NCBI GenBank assembly: GCA_947311845.1 | Contig: CAMZMU010000089.1 | Location: 22,782,435 to 22,846,434 of the forward strand | Direction of reading: 5' to 3' | DNA length: 64,000 nucleotides | Source of the DNA: Poa pratensis | Lineage: Eukaryota; Streptophyta; Magnoliopsida; Poales; Poaceae | Part shown: positions 1-10,791 of the stretch, piece after piece | How positions within the stretch are numbered: position 1 is the first letter of the stretch | Layout: every line of letters begins with the position of its first letter | Notes under the pieces: model-generated | What the model was told of the DNA's origin: nothing | The model's input: only the letters and a program-made list of their open reading frames with translations | The model's database searches: none | Made by a program: the position numbers and the translations under genes

Positions 1-508
1 CAGGCGCGGCGTGACGACGCGCCAATTTTCCTAGTATTGTTCAACCGCACTGGCGTTTGACTCACTCTCGGTTCCTCAAACGTGTGTCTTTCGCACTCGT
101 CTTCTCCTCAAGATCTAAACCCAGTGATGAGTTCCTCAAGAGATAGATTACACCTAAATCAAGTCGATATACCCCACGCGTTGCCTTGGGTATACTAAAG
201 TGACCCAAACTAAGCAAATTGATGTTAAAAATAAGAGCATACACGTTGTCCACAATGAACATCTCTAACATATCTAAGCTCCCTGGGATTCCTGGCCAGG
301 GGTTCATCCACGACATGGGCCCACAAATCAGCGACACTGGATTTGGTGCTTCCTCCTTTGTTGTTTGCGTGTCGTGCTGCTGTTGGGCTCGGTGTTGGCC
401 CGCAGGTGGATGCAGCGTGGAGATGGAGCTCAACTCGCTCACGACAGGCAAAACACGCGGAGGCGACGGAGCTCGAACCTGGGGAAGGCGGCAACGGAGC
501 TCGTACCC
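1..508. other. left-edge sequence, no gene recognised
   Basis: No protein family or RNA gene was recognised here. Open frames of up to about 150 codons exist on both strands, but they overlap each other, are GC-biased and show no recognisable domain. Near the right end the sequence becomes CGG-rich and runs into the duplicated GC-rich block that follows. Confidence 0.4.
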
Positions 509-802
509 GGCGGCGGCGGCGACCTGGTAAGCCCCCCCCCCCCCCCCCCCCCCACACCCCCCAGACTTCTCTCCCTGCCCTGGGCTTCCTCCTCCATGCC
601 CTCGTCTCCCTGGTCGCTCCCTTCCCCGCGTGGTCCTAACCCTAGATCGCGGGAAGGACCAGAACGGCGGCGGCGACCTGGTAAGCCCCCCACGCCCCTG
701 GACTTCTCTCCCTGCCCTGGGCTTCCTCCTCCATGCCCTCGTCTCCCTGGCCGCTCCCTTCCCCGCCTGGTCCTAACCCTAGATCGCGGGCAGGACCAGA
801 AC
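509..802. repeat. tandem duplication of a GC-rich, 5'UTR/first-intron-like unit
   Basis: Two head-to-tail copies of a unit of about 140 bp, roughly 509-662 and 663-802. Each begins with a CGG-rich stretch ending in GACCTG followed by GTAAGC, a good plant splice-donor context. Each then carries the same C-rich block and ends in CCTAACCCTAGATCGCGGG. The first copy is longer because of a run of about 20 C residues. The look is that of a grass 5' leader and first intron, but no coding sequence could be attached to it. Confidence 0.7.
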
Positions 803-2447
803 GGCGGCGGGAGGATGAACTGCGGCGGCGGCTGACTGGGCGACGATGTTCTGGGCATCCTCTTCTTGGCCATATTCTTCCCCACTGAAACCCTCAACCT
901 TCATATGCTTGTGATTCACCGCCACCCACCCAGGATTTGGGCATCCTTAGCTTAGTCTGGAGGCTGATACAACCTTGTGCTTGTATTGGACGTAAAATGA
1001 TTCAGAAATTTTGATATCTAACATCTAGAATTTCCAAGATCGTCTTGTGCTCAGCAAGATGCAGTGGTCTATATCTGTTATGTTTATAATCAGGTATTCC
1101 TTGTTACTAATTAATCATCTCTGGTGTTGCAAATTTCTCTGTTCAGATTTCTGTATCTGTCTTTAGAACTTTCTTCTTTTTGGTAATTATTAGTTAACGT
1201 TCTGCAAGTGTCGGCTGTAAGGGTGGCAGTGCAGTTGGCTATAAGGGTTTTCTGGTTGGAACCGTGGAGGAGATCGCCGAGCGCTTGACCATCTCCCCAC
1301 ATCGGCATCCAGCTGCAGGGTGTTGCTCTTTGCCTGCTTTGATTCCTCAATTAGTGAAGGTAATTTTGCGATGAATACAAGTTTTAGATTACCTTGCTCT
1401 AACTCCATCAAATTGGATAACCATTCGGGACAACAATTAGTATCAGTACTATTTGATTAGATAACCATCAGTCACTTAACATTTGATTGGATAACTATCG
1501 GTTCTAAGCAGACTAGACCATCATTTTGAAACTGGTAGCTTCCTTGGTTTGCTCCATCTATTCCCAAGTAATAGAAAATGCAACCGAATCCTAAATTGGA
1601 AATTGTTGTGTCTCACATGTAATTTAAGCTCTCTTTTTTCAGTTGGTCATTTGAAAGCTAATCTGAACCTTTGGAATTTGTCAGTACGTTTCAAGTACCG
1701 ACGACTAGCTCACTGGACAAAACTGAGCTGAGTCTGTGATTATGTGATTTCTCAAGTATTTTTCATCATGTTAACATATAGCTTTGTCTACAATTGTATG
1801 CATAACTTACAGCCTGATGACTGCTACTTCTTTGTGCTGTTGCTGCTTACTAGATCAAATTATTGCGACGTCTGCTAGCTAGAGTATACTCGCCATTCTT
1901 GCCTAAAATAATTGATTGTAAAGAGCAGTACGTCCTTTCTATTTCATTTTTTGTGCACTACAATTATGATTTCAGTTATTAGAGAGGACGTATATGCCTT
2001 TTGTCCTGAATCTTGCTAATTAAAGAATATTGTTTACCTGAGTGCTCCAGGTAGCACCTAGGTGCTTGATCTCTTTGACGATATCACAGATTGTCGACTT
2101 GGAGCCATGCCATGCACACAGTTCATTACTAAAAATAAACACTCAGATTCAACAAGCACAATCATATTATTAACAGGCTCCTATCTTTAAGAACATCCCC
2201 CCATGAACCTGGACTAGCATCAGCGCTGAAACTTGCGTCAGTTATAAGTTTAACCCAACCTGGATAAGGCGAAGACCACAAATCATTTTTAGTTGTGCCC
2301 GATGGTGAACAGTAGATTGTTTCCGGCACTACATTTTTAGCCGTGTTAATGTATGATTATCCAATTTATCAATCTTAGCCGTGTCGCCCTTCATATGCAA
2401 TTGTTGATATATTCTAAACCTAGGGTAATAAGGGATTTCGTTTATTT

Positions 2448-2580
2448 TTTCTTCAGAGTCCAGTTTCAAGAGAATTGGGAAGCACATTTGTGAAATCTGT
2501 GAAGAAGTCGACATCCCAGTTCAAGAATACCGCAATTAACACAAGTGTTTCTTCTATTGATTGGTTCGCAAGCATTCAGG
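2448..2580 (+). pseudogene. exon-like segment, copy 1 (unknown gene)
   Basis: This segment follows a TTTTTTCTTCAG acceptor-like context and ends in GCATTCAG followed by GT. It resembles the segment at about 3426-3551 along its whole length; both contain AAGAGAATTGGGAA and end TTGGTTC-CAAGCATTCAG. One frame is open through it and ends in the residues SSIDWFASIQ. I do not recognise the protein. Splice-like edges and a second copy suggest an old exon, but no flanking exons were found. Confidence 0.35.
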
Positions 2581-3425
2581 TCAAGAACTCTTCTCTGTTG
2601 TAGATAACCTAAAAATTGTTAATATATTATGCTCTGGTATGAATTCTTGCCTTGTTTGTGTGTGTCATTTTTAGTGAATTATCTGGATTTCATGTGCTCT
2701 GTGTGAGTAATCTCTACCTGCACGTGCACCAATTTTCAAGGTATGCGTGTTGCAAATTTATCTGATGTATTGGCTCTTTCATTTTACAATTGAATCAACT
2801 TCTAAAATGCATTGTAATCATACCATCTGTGTCCGCGCACGGGGGCTATTAGTGCATGTTTGGTGCTTTTGACCTAGCTATTGGATGCATGTATTCAGTA
2901 GCTCTTCATGAAGGGGTTGACTCCTCGCTTTACTTATTTTAGCAAATTTTCGTCCTTTAAAAAAAAATTATGAACTTTCCCTTCCGATATAAGTAAGTTT
3001 GGATGGAACATGGATGTGTAATAAATTGCAATCATAAGCAAAAGAAATTATTTATTCCATATAGCTGCACCCACAAATTATAAATCTCTGTTTACTCATC
3101 AGTACTACTCCTCGCTTTACTTATTTCAGCAATTTTACGTGTTTTTTTTGTAAGAAATTATGAACTTTCCCTTCCGATAAAAGTAAGTTGGATATCTGTA
3201 ATCAGTTTTTCCAAAAACATGCTTAGTTTTCCAGAACCGAACCCACAAATTATTTTTCTTGGCTTTCTTATTTTTCCAGAAACATGCTTAGTTTTCCAGA
3301 ACCGAACCAGCACTGTTTTTTACAAGTTCCAGTACCAGTCTCAAGGAATTGGGCTGTATAGTGCAGTTGTTCTTACCAGTTTGTTATCACCTTTATTCTC
3401 GAGTATACAGCAATTTTTTGTCTGC

Positions 3426-3551
3426 AGACGTCCAGGGTCAAGAGAATTGGGAAACATAGGTGTGAAATCACTGAAGAAGTTGAAATCCGAGTTAAAGAAA
3501 CCACGATTCGTGGATGTTTTTCTTCTGTTGATTGGTTCTCAAGCATTCAGG
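3426..3551 (+). pseudogene. exon-like segment, copy 2 (unknown gene)
   Basis: Relative of the segment at 2448-2580, again bounded by a CTGCAG acceptor-like context and a CATTCAG/GTGAGA donor-like edge. The first part is similar to copy 1 in the frame containing SRELG, and the last part in another frame (SSVDWFSSIQ), so at least one frameshift separates the copies. No function can be assigned. Confidence 0.35.
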
Positions 3552-4104
3552 TGAGAGAAGTCCTTAGTAACGCCCACGCAAAATATGGTATACAGTGAAG
3601 ACCTTAGAGCTTGATGTCTTTGGGCCAAATGAAGTTAAAGAAAACATTGTGGATGTTGTAATACAATACCTTAAGCGTCTCAATGGAGTACATCTTAGTT
3701 CATCAGAGATAATTATGTGGTTTCTTGCTTTTTATACACTTGACATTGAATTATTTGAAGTGAAATAAGTTTAGCGGTACATTAATTTTTTCACAACATT
3801 CCTCGAAAGGAATCCACGCGATACAGCGACATTTTGACTTATTACTGACTTTACATTCAGTTAGTTTTGTATCAGTTGGTACTCTGTCACCTGGTATTGG
3901 TACTATAAGTATAGTGTCGATAAGCAAAATAAAGTAGATTGACAATCCATTGACAAGAGGCCAACATCTAGACCAACATGAACAAGCAACCAACTGAGAG
4001 ACGCCGAGGCGGCAAAAAGAACAGCATGGCAAACCGTTTTTTTAGTCGTTTGTGTGTGGCAAGCTTGGGTCGGGGTGTTGTTGTGTGGCGGTTGAGCTTT
4101 CCTT

Positions 4105-4187
4105 CTACTCCCTCCGTTCGGATATAGATGTCTTAGCTATCTCAAAATTTGGATGTATAAGACATCTATTTCTGGACGGAGGGAGTA
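4105..4187. mobile_element. Stowaway-type MITE
   Basis: Short fold-back element of about 80 bp with ends TACTCCCTCCGTTCGG and CGGAGGGAGTA and the central motif ATAGATGTCTTA / TAAGACATCTAT. TA flanks and this terminal sequence are the hallmark of Stowaway (Tc1/mariner-derived) MITEs, which are very common near Triticeae genes. Confidence 0.85.
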
Positions 4188-5825
4188 CTATAAACAGTGT
4201 AGAGTTTAATGCACTCGATTCGTCACCATTTGCTAACACCTGCTCAGATAGACACCCTAATCAGCTGACAGCCCGTCGACAAACAGCAGGCGAAGCAACG
4301 TAACACAAATAGGCGCAGCAAAGCGCGCCCTGTCCTTCTAGTATAAGACCAATATACAATGTTTTGTGAGTTTAGCATGAAGCATACACATGTACACGGA
4401 TATAAACCCAAACGAGCTTTTCTTGGCTTTACCACACACAAAAAAAAAAGGCCGCCCCGCAACAGAATACTATCTACTCGTTAGTTTCAAGTTATGTGAC
4501 GTCATCATAGCTAGTTCCAAGGAACGAATATGTCAGTGCATATACCTGCCGCAGGTTGGCGTCTGCGCTTTCCGTATAAGAGCAAATACAATAGAGTGAC
4601 GTGGGCGGACTATAAGGATTAAAATAATATATCTTTGTTTAGTTGGAGGAGAGAGAAGAGGAGAAAGAATTGTACATGTTGGTTATAGATGACATGACAT
4701 TGTCTTATACACAAGATTTGACTCTACTATTGTACTTGCTCTAATCAGATTTGGGTTCCTGCAGAACCGTGCTTGCCGCACGGTGTACGTCAGGCACCCG
4801 AGCGCCACCTTTTATGCCGCAGAGTTTTCACCTCCAATAGCGATGTGGGACTAAAAACAGAATCGGCAAAGCACGTAAAGAGAGGGGATCGACCGAGAGT
4901 GCGCGGGCTTGTTTCTGTTACCGATTGCCTTTCACGTTAGCTCGCCCGCCGCTCGATCGTCCCTCTTCGTCCTACTCGGCCACGAGGCGAGCCGCCTACC
5001 GGAGGAGAGCCACGCGCGTCGTTCCTCACGCTGCGGCCCGGCGTCGAATTTGGCACCGGACGCGTACTCCGTGCTCCGATGGTTTTCTCCAGCTGCCAAA
5101 CCCTATACAATTTCGTACTTCAAAACAAATCTGGAAGGCAAAACAGAGTGGCTATTGCGCACTGAGCCGTAAAGCTCAGTGTCTTTGCACGATGAAGTTG
5201 TGGTAATTGAGTTTGACATATGCCTGAGCTCTCTCGAAATAGGCTTGCGCCCCGCTATATTAATATAGCAACCAACCGAAACAACTGTGAAACCACAGCT
5301 GGGGCAAAACAGCATAGATCAAGCCCAAAGAAACAAAAAGGAAAGAAAGAGAAAACAACGCCGACACCGGCGGTTCGACGAAAACAGCGATAACGCTCAA
5401 CCGCTGCGCCCTCCGACGAATTTCTGCCATGCTCCTGGCGCTCTGAAACGCTGCGAACCAAGCAACACCTCCAAGAAGGAAAGCGACGACGACGACGCTG
5501 TTGCCCGGACCGTTCCATGGGTTACCCCGGTACACATCCTAGGGTTTTCCCCGGTCCGCAACGGGGGTGGGGAAGAGATACAACCGACGCCCTTCAGGAA
5601 GGAAGGTGACACCCGCAGGCATCACCGTGGTGGTGCCGAAACGGTAGGGAGTTCTCCAGACCTCTAAGAAACCACACCCTAGCACTTCGGACGCTCCACC
5701 CAACACACCACCCACCAGCGCACGCCACCACGGTCTCGCAATCATCACCGTCGTCTCACCATGGCCCACGACGCGAGGCCGGTAGAACCGAGAAGCAAAA
5801 AACTCCGACGAGGGTCAGCGGTATA
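4188..5825. other. repeat-like sequence, no gene recognised
   Basis: Contains several short overlapping frames but no recognised domain. The part from about 5160 on, including TAGGCTTGCGCCCCGCTA followed by an A-rich and then GC-rich stretch, looks like dispersed grass repeat sequence (possibly a LINE or similar element in reverse). I could not define its ends. Confidence 0.35.
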
Positions 5826-6575
5826 GTGGCACACGGGAGGGAACTGCCTCCACCACCGGGAGGCGGTAGCCGACCGGATGCAGCAGCAGGACAAACCAGA
5901 CCCTCACCAGCCCGGCCGAGCCCGATTGGGCTCGTGAAGTCCCGCCGCCGCACTGCAGCAGGGGCACCGCCGACGCCGCCAACCCAAGCACCTGTCTTTG
6001 CTCGTCTGCCACCGGAGGAGACGCCACCACGCTTGTTGCGGCCCGCCCAGGCCCAGATGGGCCTCAAAGGGCCCCGATCTGGGCCAGCAGGGCCTCGCCG
6101 GCCGCGAGCAAGCTACCACGCCTCCGAGCAGCCAACGGTCGCGCCACCACATCACACTCCACCCGGACGCGGGAGCTCACGCCGCCGAGCCGGGCCGCCG
6201 CCAGCCGAGACCCACGGCCGCCGCCAGGAGATCCCGCCACCCCTGCGCGCGCACGGGAAGAAGCAGGCCCGCCGCCGCCAGCCCCCGCGGGAGAAGCCCG
6301 GCGGTCTACGCCGGCGGTGGCGGCAGGGGAGAGGGCGGGGGGGACCGGAGGAGGAGAAGAAGGCTAGGCTCGCCCGTCGCCCGCAGGAGGGCGAGCGAGC
6401 GAGCGGTTCTTTTTGGCGCCATATGCCTGAGCTCTACCCAGCTGATCCTTATTTCATTATGAAGCTTCCAAGAACAAGCAATCAGTGGACTAGACTATGC
6501 ATGAAGGATTTTCCTTTTAAAGGGGTTCAGCTTTGTATTCCTGAATGCTCTGTTCCATTTTCGTGCCGGATATAG
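5826..6575 (+). other. GC-rich open frame of 249 codons, doubtful
   Basis: The frame is open because the DNA is extremely GC-rich. The translation is dominated by Pro, Arg, Gly and Ala and has no domain or predicted membrane part. Its last 50 codons change abruptly in composition. Overlapping frames on both strands are also open. I list it so the reader knows it was considered; I think it is more likely repeat sequence than a real gene. Confidence 0.2.
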
Positions 6576-8257
6576 CAAGCTAAGTCAGAGGAAGATATGA
6601 CGATGCAAAGTCCTGAAAGTGATTAATGATGATGCTTACAAACTAGAGATACCTAGCCACTTAAGAACCTCTGATGTGTTCAAACTGAGCTCATGTATAC
6701 AAACTAGAGGTACCTAACCCCAAACTAGAGCTACCTAGCCACTTGAGAACCTCTGATGTCCACGGCAGCGTTCGCAGTTGGAGAAGCGCCATTTGCATAG
6801 GAAGGAGCTGGTTTGCCATGGCGAGTGCTTCCTCCGTGTGCGAGATAGGAACATTTCGTTGTCGCCTTCAGTACATTTGTGAAACCCCTCACGCTAATAC
6901 GATAGAGTGTCCGAGTTATCGATGTTGTTCATGGAGATTGTCTTGCCAGAATCCCGTATCCTCGCCGGCGTCGTGGATGACGCCACGTGGCAATGGTATT
7001 TGGCGTTGTCCCTGTGCTTCATCTGCCTTCCGGCGACTACAGCAGGACGCAGATCCTCTATGGCGACAATTCTGCCGGCGACCGAACCGTCTCACTCTTT
7101 GACCTTGGCGTATCCCTGAACAGCTCATGCCCGCTCGTCGCCGGCCGCAACCTCATGCTCCCGCCGGGGTCGCCGCTTCGCTCACTCCACTGCGAGAATA
7201 ACATCACCGTAACCTCACGCTCCAGCTCTGCCTCCTCTCCTCTGCGGCGTTGTCCACTCAATAACTCCCGCCTCAACACTGACGGCGCCCTCACACAATT
7301 TTATGCCTGTGTCCGAGTCAACGTCTTCCTTGTGCTTACAACTTTGTTATTCGTCCAATGTCTCACATATTCTACTCTCCTATCTTATTTATTCATGGAA
7401 GAAACATTATTAGCTTTGGGGGTCCAGAGCAACTTCTCCTTGTCATGTTAGGGCTACACATTTTCTCCTTTCCCCTCACGGTCTTCTTTGCTCGTTTACT
7501 CAATGCAAATATTTATACAAGTACTCCAGTTGTTACTATCATGCAACTCATGCCATATCCTGATTGACTACTTATTTAATACGTGACTCATCTACCTCTA
7601 ACTAATTTGAGCATGCATACAGTTTTTATTATGCGTCTAGGCTCCTCCACCTCTAACTACCTTGATCATGCATGTACTATTAGATTTTACTGAAAATTCG
7701 AGAAAATTTTGAAGTCCAATTTGACTTCTATGACATGTGCAATGAATTTAACCAACATGGCTAGTAGAGTAGAGAGACACAAACATATAAGGTGATCCTA
7801 TTTATTTCTCCAGTCCTCCTTATAGCATACGAAAAGAGAGCAACAACATGTCCGTTCATTCACTCGATCGTCTTGGCACACGTCACTGGCGTGCACATCA
7901 AGTTTAATATCATATGTATTGATATTATCAAATTTGCATTCCGCAAAAAAAAAGATATTATCAAATTTATTTGGGATAAATTGCTACTGACCGGCCCAAG
8001 GTACAGACCTCTTTCGTTTACTTATTTAATCTAGAAACCTTTAGGCCCCCGAAAAACTGAAAAATATCAGGAGACTGTTTCTGATAAGAACACGGAGAGT
8101 TGTGGAGGGAGACATGCTAGGTGACCATCGATGGCCAGGGTGGACTCCCTCAACAACAATATTGTCCTATAAATATTCACTGATATTTGCGACACCCGTT
8201 AGTAAAATTTGGAGTTTACTTTTTCTTTCAGTTTGTAAGCAAGTTGTATTGGATATA
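6576..8257. other. interval without a recognised gene
   Basis: A moderately GC-rich stretch at 6900-7320 is open in several frames. One frame contains a hydrophobic run (WYLALSLCFICL) followed by residues resembling a secreted or membrane-anchored protein, but it breaks after about 60 codons and matches no family I know. The rest is AT-rich with short local repeats such as CACCTCTAACTA near 7590 and 7650. Confidence 0.3.
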
Positions 8258-8258
8258 T

Positions 8259-8410
8259 ACTCCCTCCATTCCAAATTATAAGATGTTTTGACTACTTCAA
8301 TGTGTACCAGATACAGTCTGAAATGAGTGAATCAACAAACTAAAATATGTCTAGATAAGTACGAATTAAGAAAACACTAAAAAGGCTTATATTTAGAAAC
8401 GGAGGGAGTA
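8259..8410. mobile_element. Stowaway-type MITE
   Basis: Element of about 150 bp starting TACTCCCTCCATTCCAAATT and ending AACGGAGGGAGTA, with ATAAGATGTTTTGAC near the left end. The termini and TA flanks fit the Stowaway family. Confidence 0.85.
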
Positions 8411-8676
8411 TATCAGGTTAAAGGACAAGCATACTATGAACCAATGTACTCATTGACTGACCAAAACAAACCCTGAAGTTGTAGATGAAAGCTAAATCAA
8501 ATCTTGAACTTTGAATCCTCGAAATTGACACTCTGAACTATCAAATTCTGGTATATTTTCAACCCTGGATCTGTTTGACGCACCGGGAAAGCAAGGTACC
8601 AAGCCGGGATAACATGCTACTGTCACTCACAATGTGGACCCACTTGTCATATTTATCCCTAATCTCTCTCACTTTC

Positions 8677-9092
8677 ACCATGCCCACAAGAACACGAACG
8701 AGATGTGGCCCACCACGCCGTCTTGCCCGTGCCGCGTGTGCGGATGATCTGCCATGCTGCCGTTCGTGCCTCGGCCCTGCGGGTCTTCGCCGTCCGCGTA
8801 TCACGAAGCTTCGGCAAGCCACACGCTGCCGATTGCTCTGCTACACACGGCTGGTGGAAACATTTAAAGTCAAAGTTCGAGTAGGCTCTGCGCGAGTGGA
8901 TCTCGTTCGCGGATCTCCATGGCTTCAGAGCTACTGCTCCCCAGTCCCCATCCTCGAGCATGTCGCCGGCGCTGCAGCTCGAGAAAGGTTCGCCGTCGTG
9001 GCTGCGGCTCTAGACGGGGGCATGCGCTGCCGGTTTTGCTTGGGATGGGAGGCGCCGCCTCAGCTATGCAACACAGCAGTGTGTCGCCGTCC
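8677..9092. repeat. direct repeat, copy 1 (416 bp)
   Basis: Nearly identical to 9211-9626, at an offset of 534 bp. It begins ACCATGCCCACAAGAACACG and ends GTCGCCGTCC. Only a handful of substitutions separate the copies. It lies inside the terminal-inverted-repeat element. Open frames run through both copies on both strands because of GC content; none shows a known domain. Confidence 0.9.
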
Positions 9093-9210
9093 ATTTTCCC
9101 TTGCCTTTCCTGGAGAGGAGACCACTGACCAATCTCCGTCCATTTTCCCTTGCCTTTCCTTTACGGGTATGCCTGTTTTAGGGGACCTTATAGTAATAAT
9201 AGTCTAATAG

Positions 9211-9626
9211 ACCATGCCCACAAGAACACGAACGAGATGTGGCCCACCACGCCGTCTTGCCCGTGCCGCGTGTGCGGATGATCTGCCATGCTGCCGCTCG
9301 TGCCTCGGCCCTGCGGGTCTTCGCCGTCCGCGTATCACCAAGCTTCAGCAAGCCACACGCTGCCGATTGCTCTGCTACGCACGACTGGTGGAAACATTTA
9401 AAGTCAAAGTTCGAGTAGGCTCTGCGCGAGTGGATCTCGTTCGCGGATCTCCATGGCTTCAGAGCTACTGCTCCCCAGTCCCCATCCTCGAGCATGTCGC
9501 CGGCGCTGCAGCTCGAGAAAGGTTCGCCGTCGTGGCTGCGGCTCTAGACGGGGGCATGCGCTGCCGGTTTTGCTTGGGATGGGAGGCGCCGCCTCAACTA
9601 TACAACACAGCAGTGCGTCGCCGTCC
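9211..9626. repeat. direct repeat, copy 2 (416 bp)
   Basis: Second copy of the 8677-9092 unit. The spacer between the copies (9093-9210) carries its own small repeat, CCATTTTCCCTTGCCTTTCC, twice (about 9090 and 9139). Confidence 0.9.
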
Positions 9627-9937
9627 GCCGGAACAAGCTGCTGCATCCACTGCTCGCGTCGGATGCCTCCTCCGGTCTGTCCGGCCTTCCGATTCATTCC
9701 CTGCTCGTGGATTAGAGAGATATTGGCGAGGTGGAAGATGTATGACAGTGGCCCTTATTTGTCAGTGAGAGCACCCAAATATTTAATTTAGAAAATAATT
9801 ATTTTTCATGTGCAAAATTGGCCGAGGGTCCGGGATAGACCGGGATCCGTTAGTTCAGGGTGTCGATTTCGGGGATTCAAAGTTCAGGGTTTGATTTAAC
9901 TTTCGTCTGTAAGTTCAAGGTTTGATTTGGATTTTTT

Positions 9938-10791
9938 CCTATATGGGAGTATGCACTCGAGTAAAATGAAAATCGTTTTGGTATGTCAAATTGTCGATGC
10001 CTTTCGGACTCCTAGCGTCAGGCGGGGACTGGAGCTACCGGACCACAAAATGGACAAATGGTGACAAAGCATGTGTGAGTGACTGTCTAGCCTGCCGGTG
10101 GATGCTACCTCATGGATGTACAGGCAGAGAAAAGGCCGGAGCAGTCCGCCGCTGGCGTGCAAAACTTAACTATTTACAAGGACTGGACGGTCTATATTAA
10201 ACGAGCAATTGATCATCTCAGGTACAAGGCCAACAAGACAGTTGCATTGACAACTCCGTGTTCTCACGCTAAATATGCACCGAAAATCAGATTCAACAGC
10301 ACCTCCGTGATTGGCCAACTAATTGACGCTTATATTGAAATGATTAAGAGTAAACAGAAATACACCACGATGGCAGAATGCCCTTTATTATCCGATAATG
10401 TGCAAAACAGCGTATCTTGGACGTTTAATTACAAAGCACTCGCATGACAAGATATCATACAAAAGCAGGGTCAGGTTGAGATGCAGCTCGTTTCTGTGTG
10501 TAATTCTGACGTCTTCCTAGGAAGACCTCCTTCAGAACACCATGGTCCCAATATATTTGCAGAATCTGGTCTCTAAACATGACCACACCAAGGCCTGCGA
10601 ACTGCGATATAAAGATCTTGTTAATAACAGATTCGAGGAGCACCAGGTGACAAAATCTAAAGTAGCATCCCCAAAATAACTGTTTTTTAAGGTTTGTGCT
10701 CCTTGAGAGTGGTTTAATTTGCATGTTTACTAATTAGATGATACAACAATTTGCCCCTGGTTCGGAGAATAAAAGATGGGGAAATACCTAA
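9938..10791. other. 3' flank of the VPS32 gene
   Basis: No gene was recognised. The part nearest the VPS32 stop codon (about 10450-10791) probably includes its 3' untranslated region, since transcription there runs leftward; no clear poly(A) signal was singled out. Confidence 0.4.

Larger units (their letters stand above)
803..4104. other. non-coding interval with local duplications and exon-like remnants
   Basis: Mostly AT-rich sequence without a convincing gene. It holds two related exon-like segments near 2.45-2.58 and 3.42-3.55 kb (listed separately). About 85 bp around 2922-3005 recurs at 3112-3190, sharing the phrase GAACTTTCCCTTCCGAT. A shorter direct repeat (CATGCTTAGTTTTCCAGAACC) occurs at about 3219 and 3284. 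These suggest a locally duplicated, decayed gene or transposon. Confidence 0.4.
8460..9937. mobile_element. non-autonomous DNA element with about 75-bp terminal inverted repeats
   Basis: The left arm (about 8460-8545) and right arm (about 9850-9937) are imperfect inverted copies. The left contains TTGAACTTTGAATCCTCGA and its reverse complement matches GGGGATTCAAAGTTCAGGG on the right, with similarity running over about 75 bp. Between them lies GC-rich sequence containing a 416-bp direct duplication. Long terminal inverted repeats around GC-rich captured-looking DNA are typical of Mutator-like elements, but no target duplication was identified, so the superfamily is not settled. Confidence 0.6.

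Noticed and set aside
6743..7451. Possible secreted or cytochrome-P450-like N-terminus (hydrophobic WYLALSLCFICL)
   Set aside because: Too short, frame broken, and no P450 motif (heme-binding Cys, ExxR) anywhere nearby.
8575..9768. Frames of 184-210 codons in the duplicated block
   Set aside because: Open on both strands in several frames and ending at the duplication edges; compositional rather than coding, pending a homology search.
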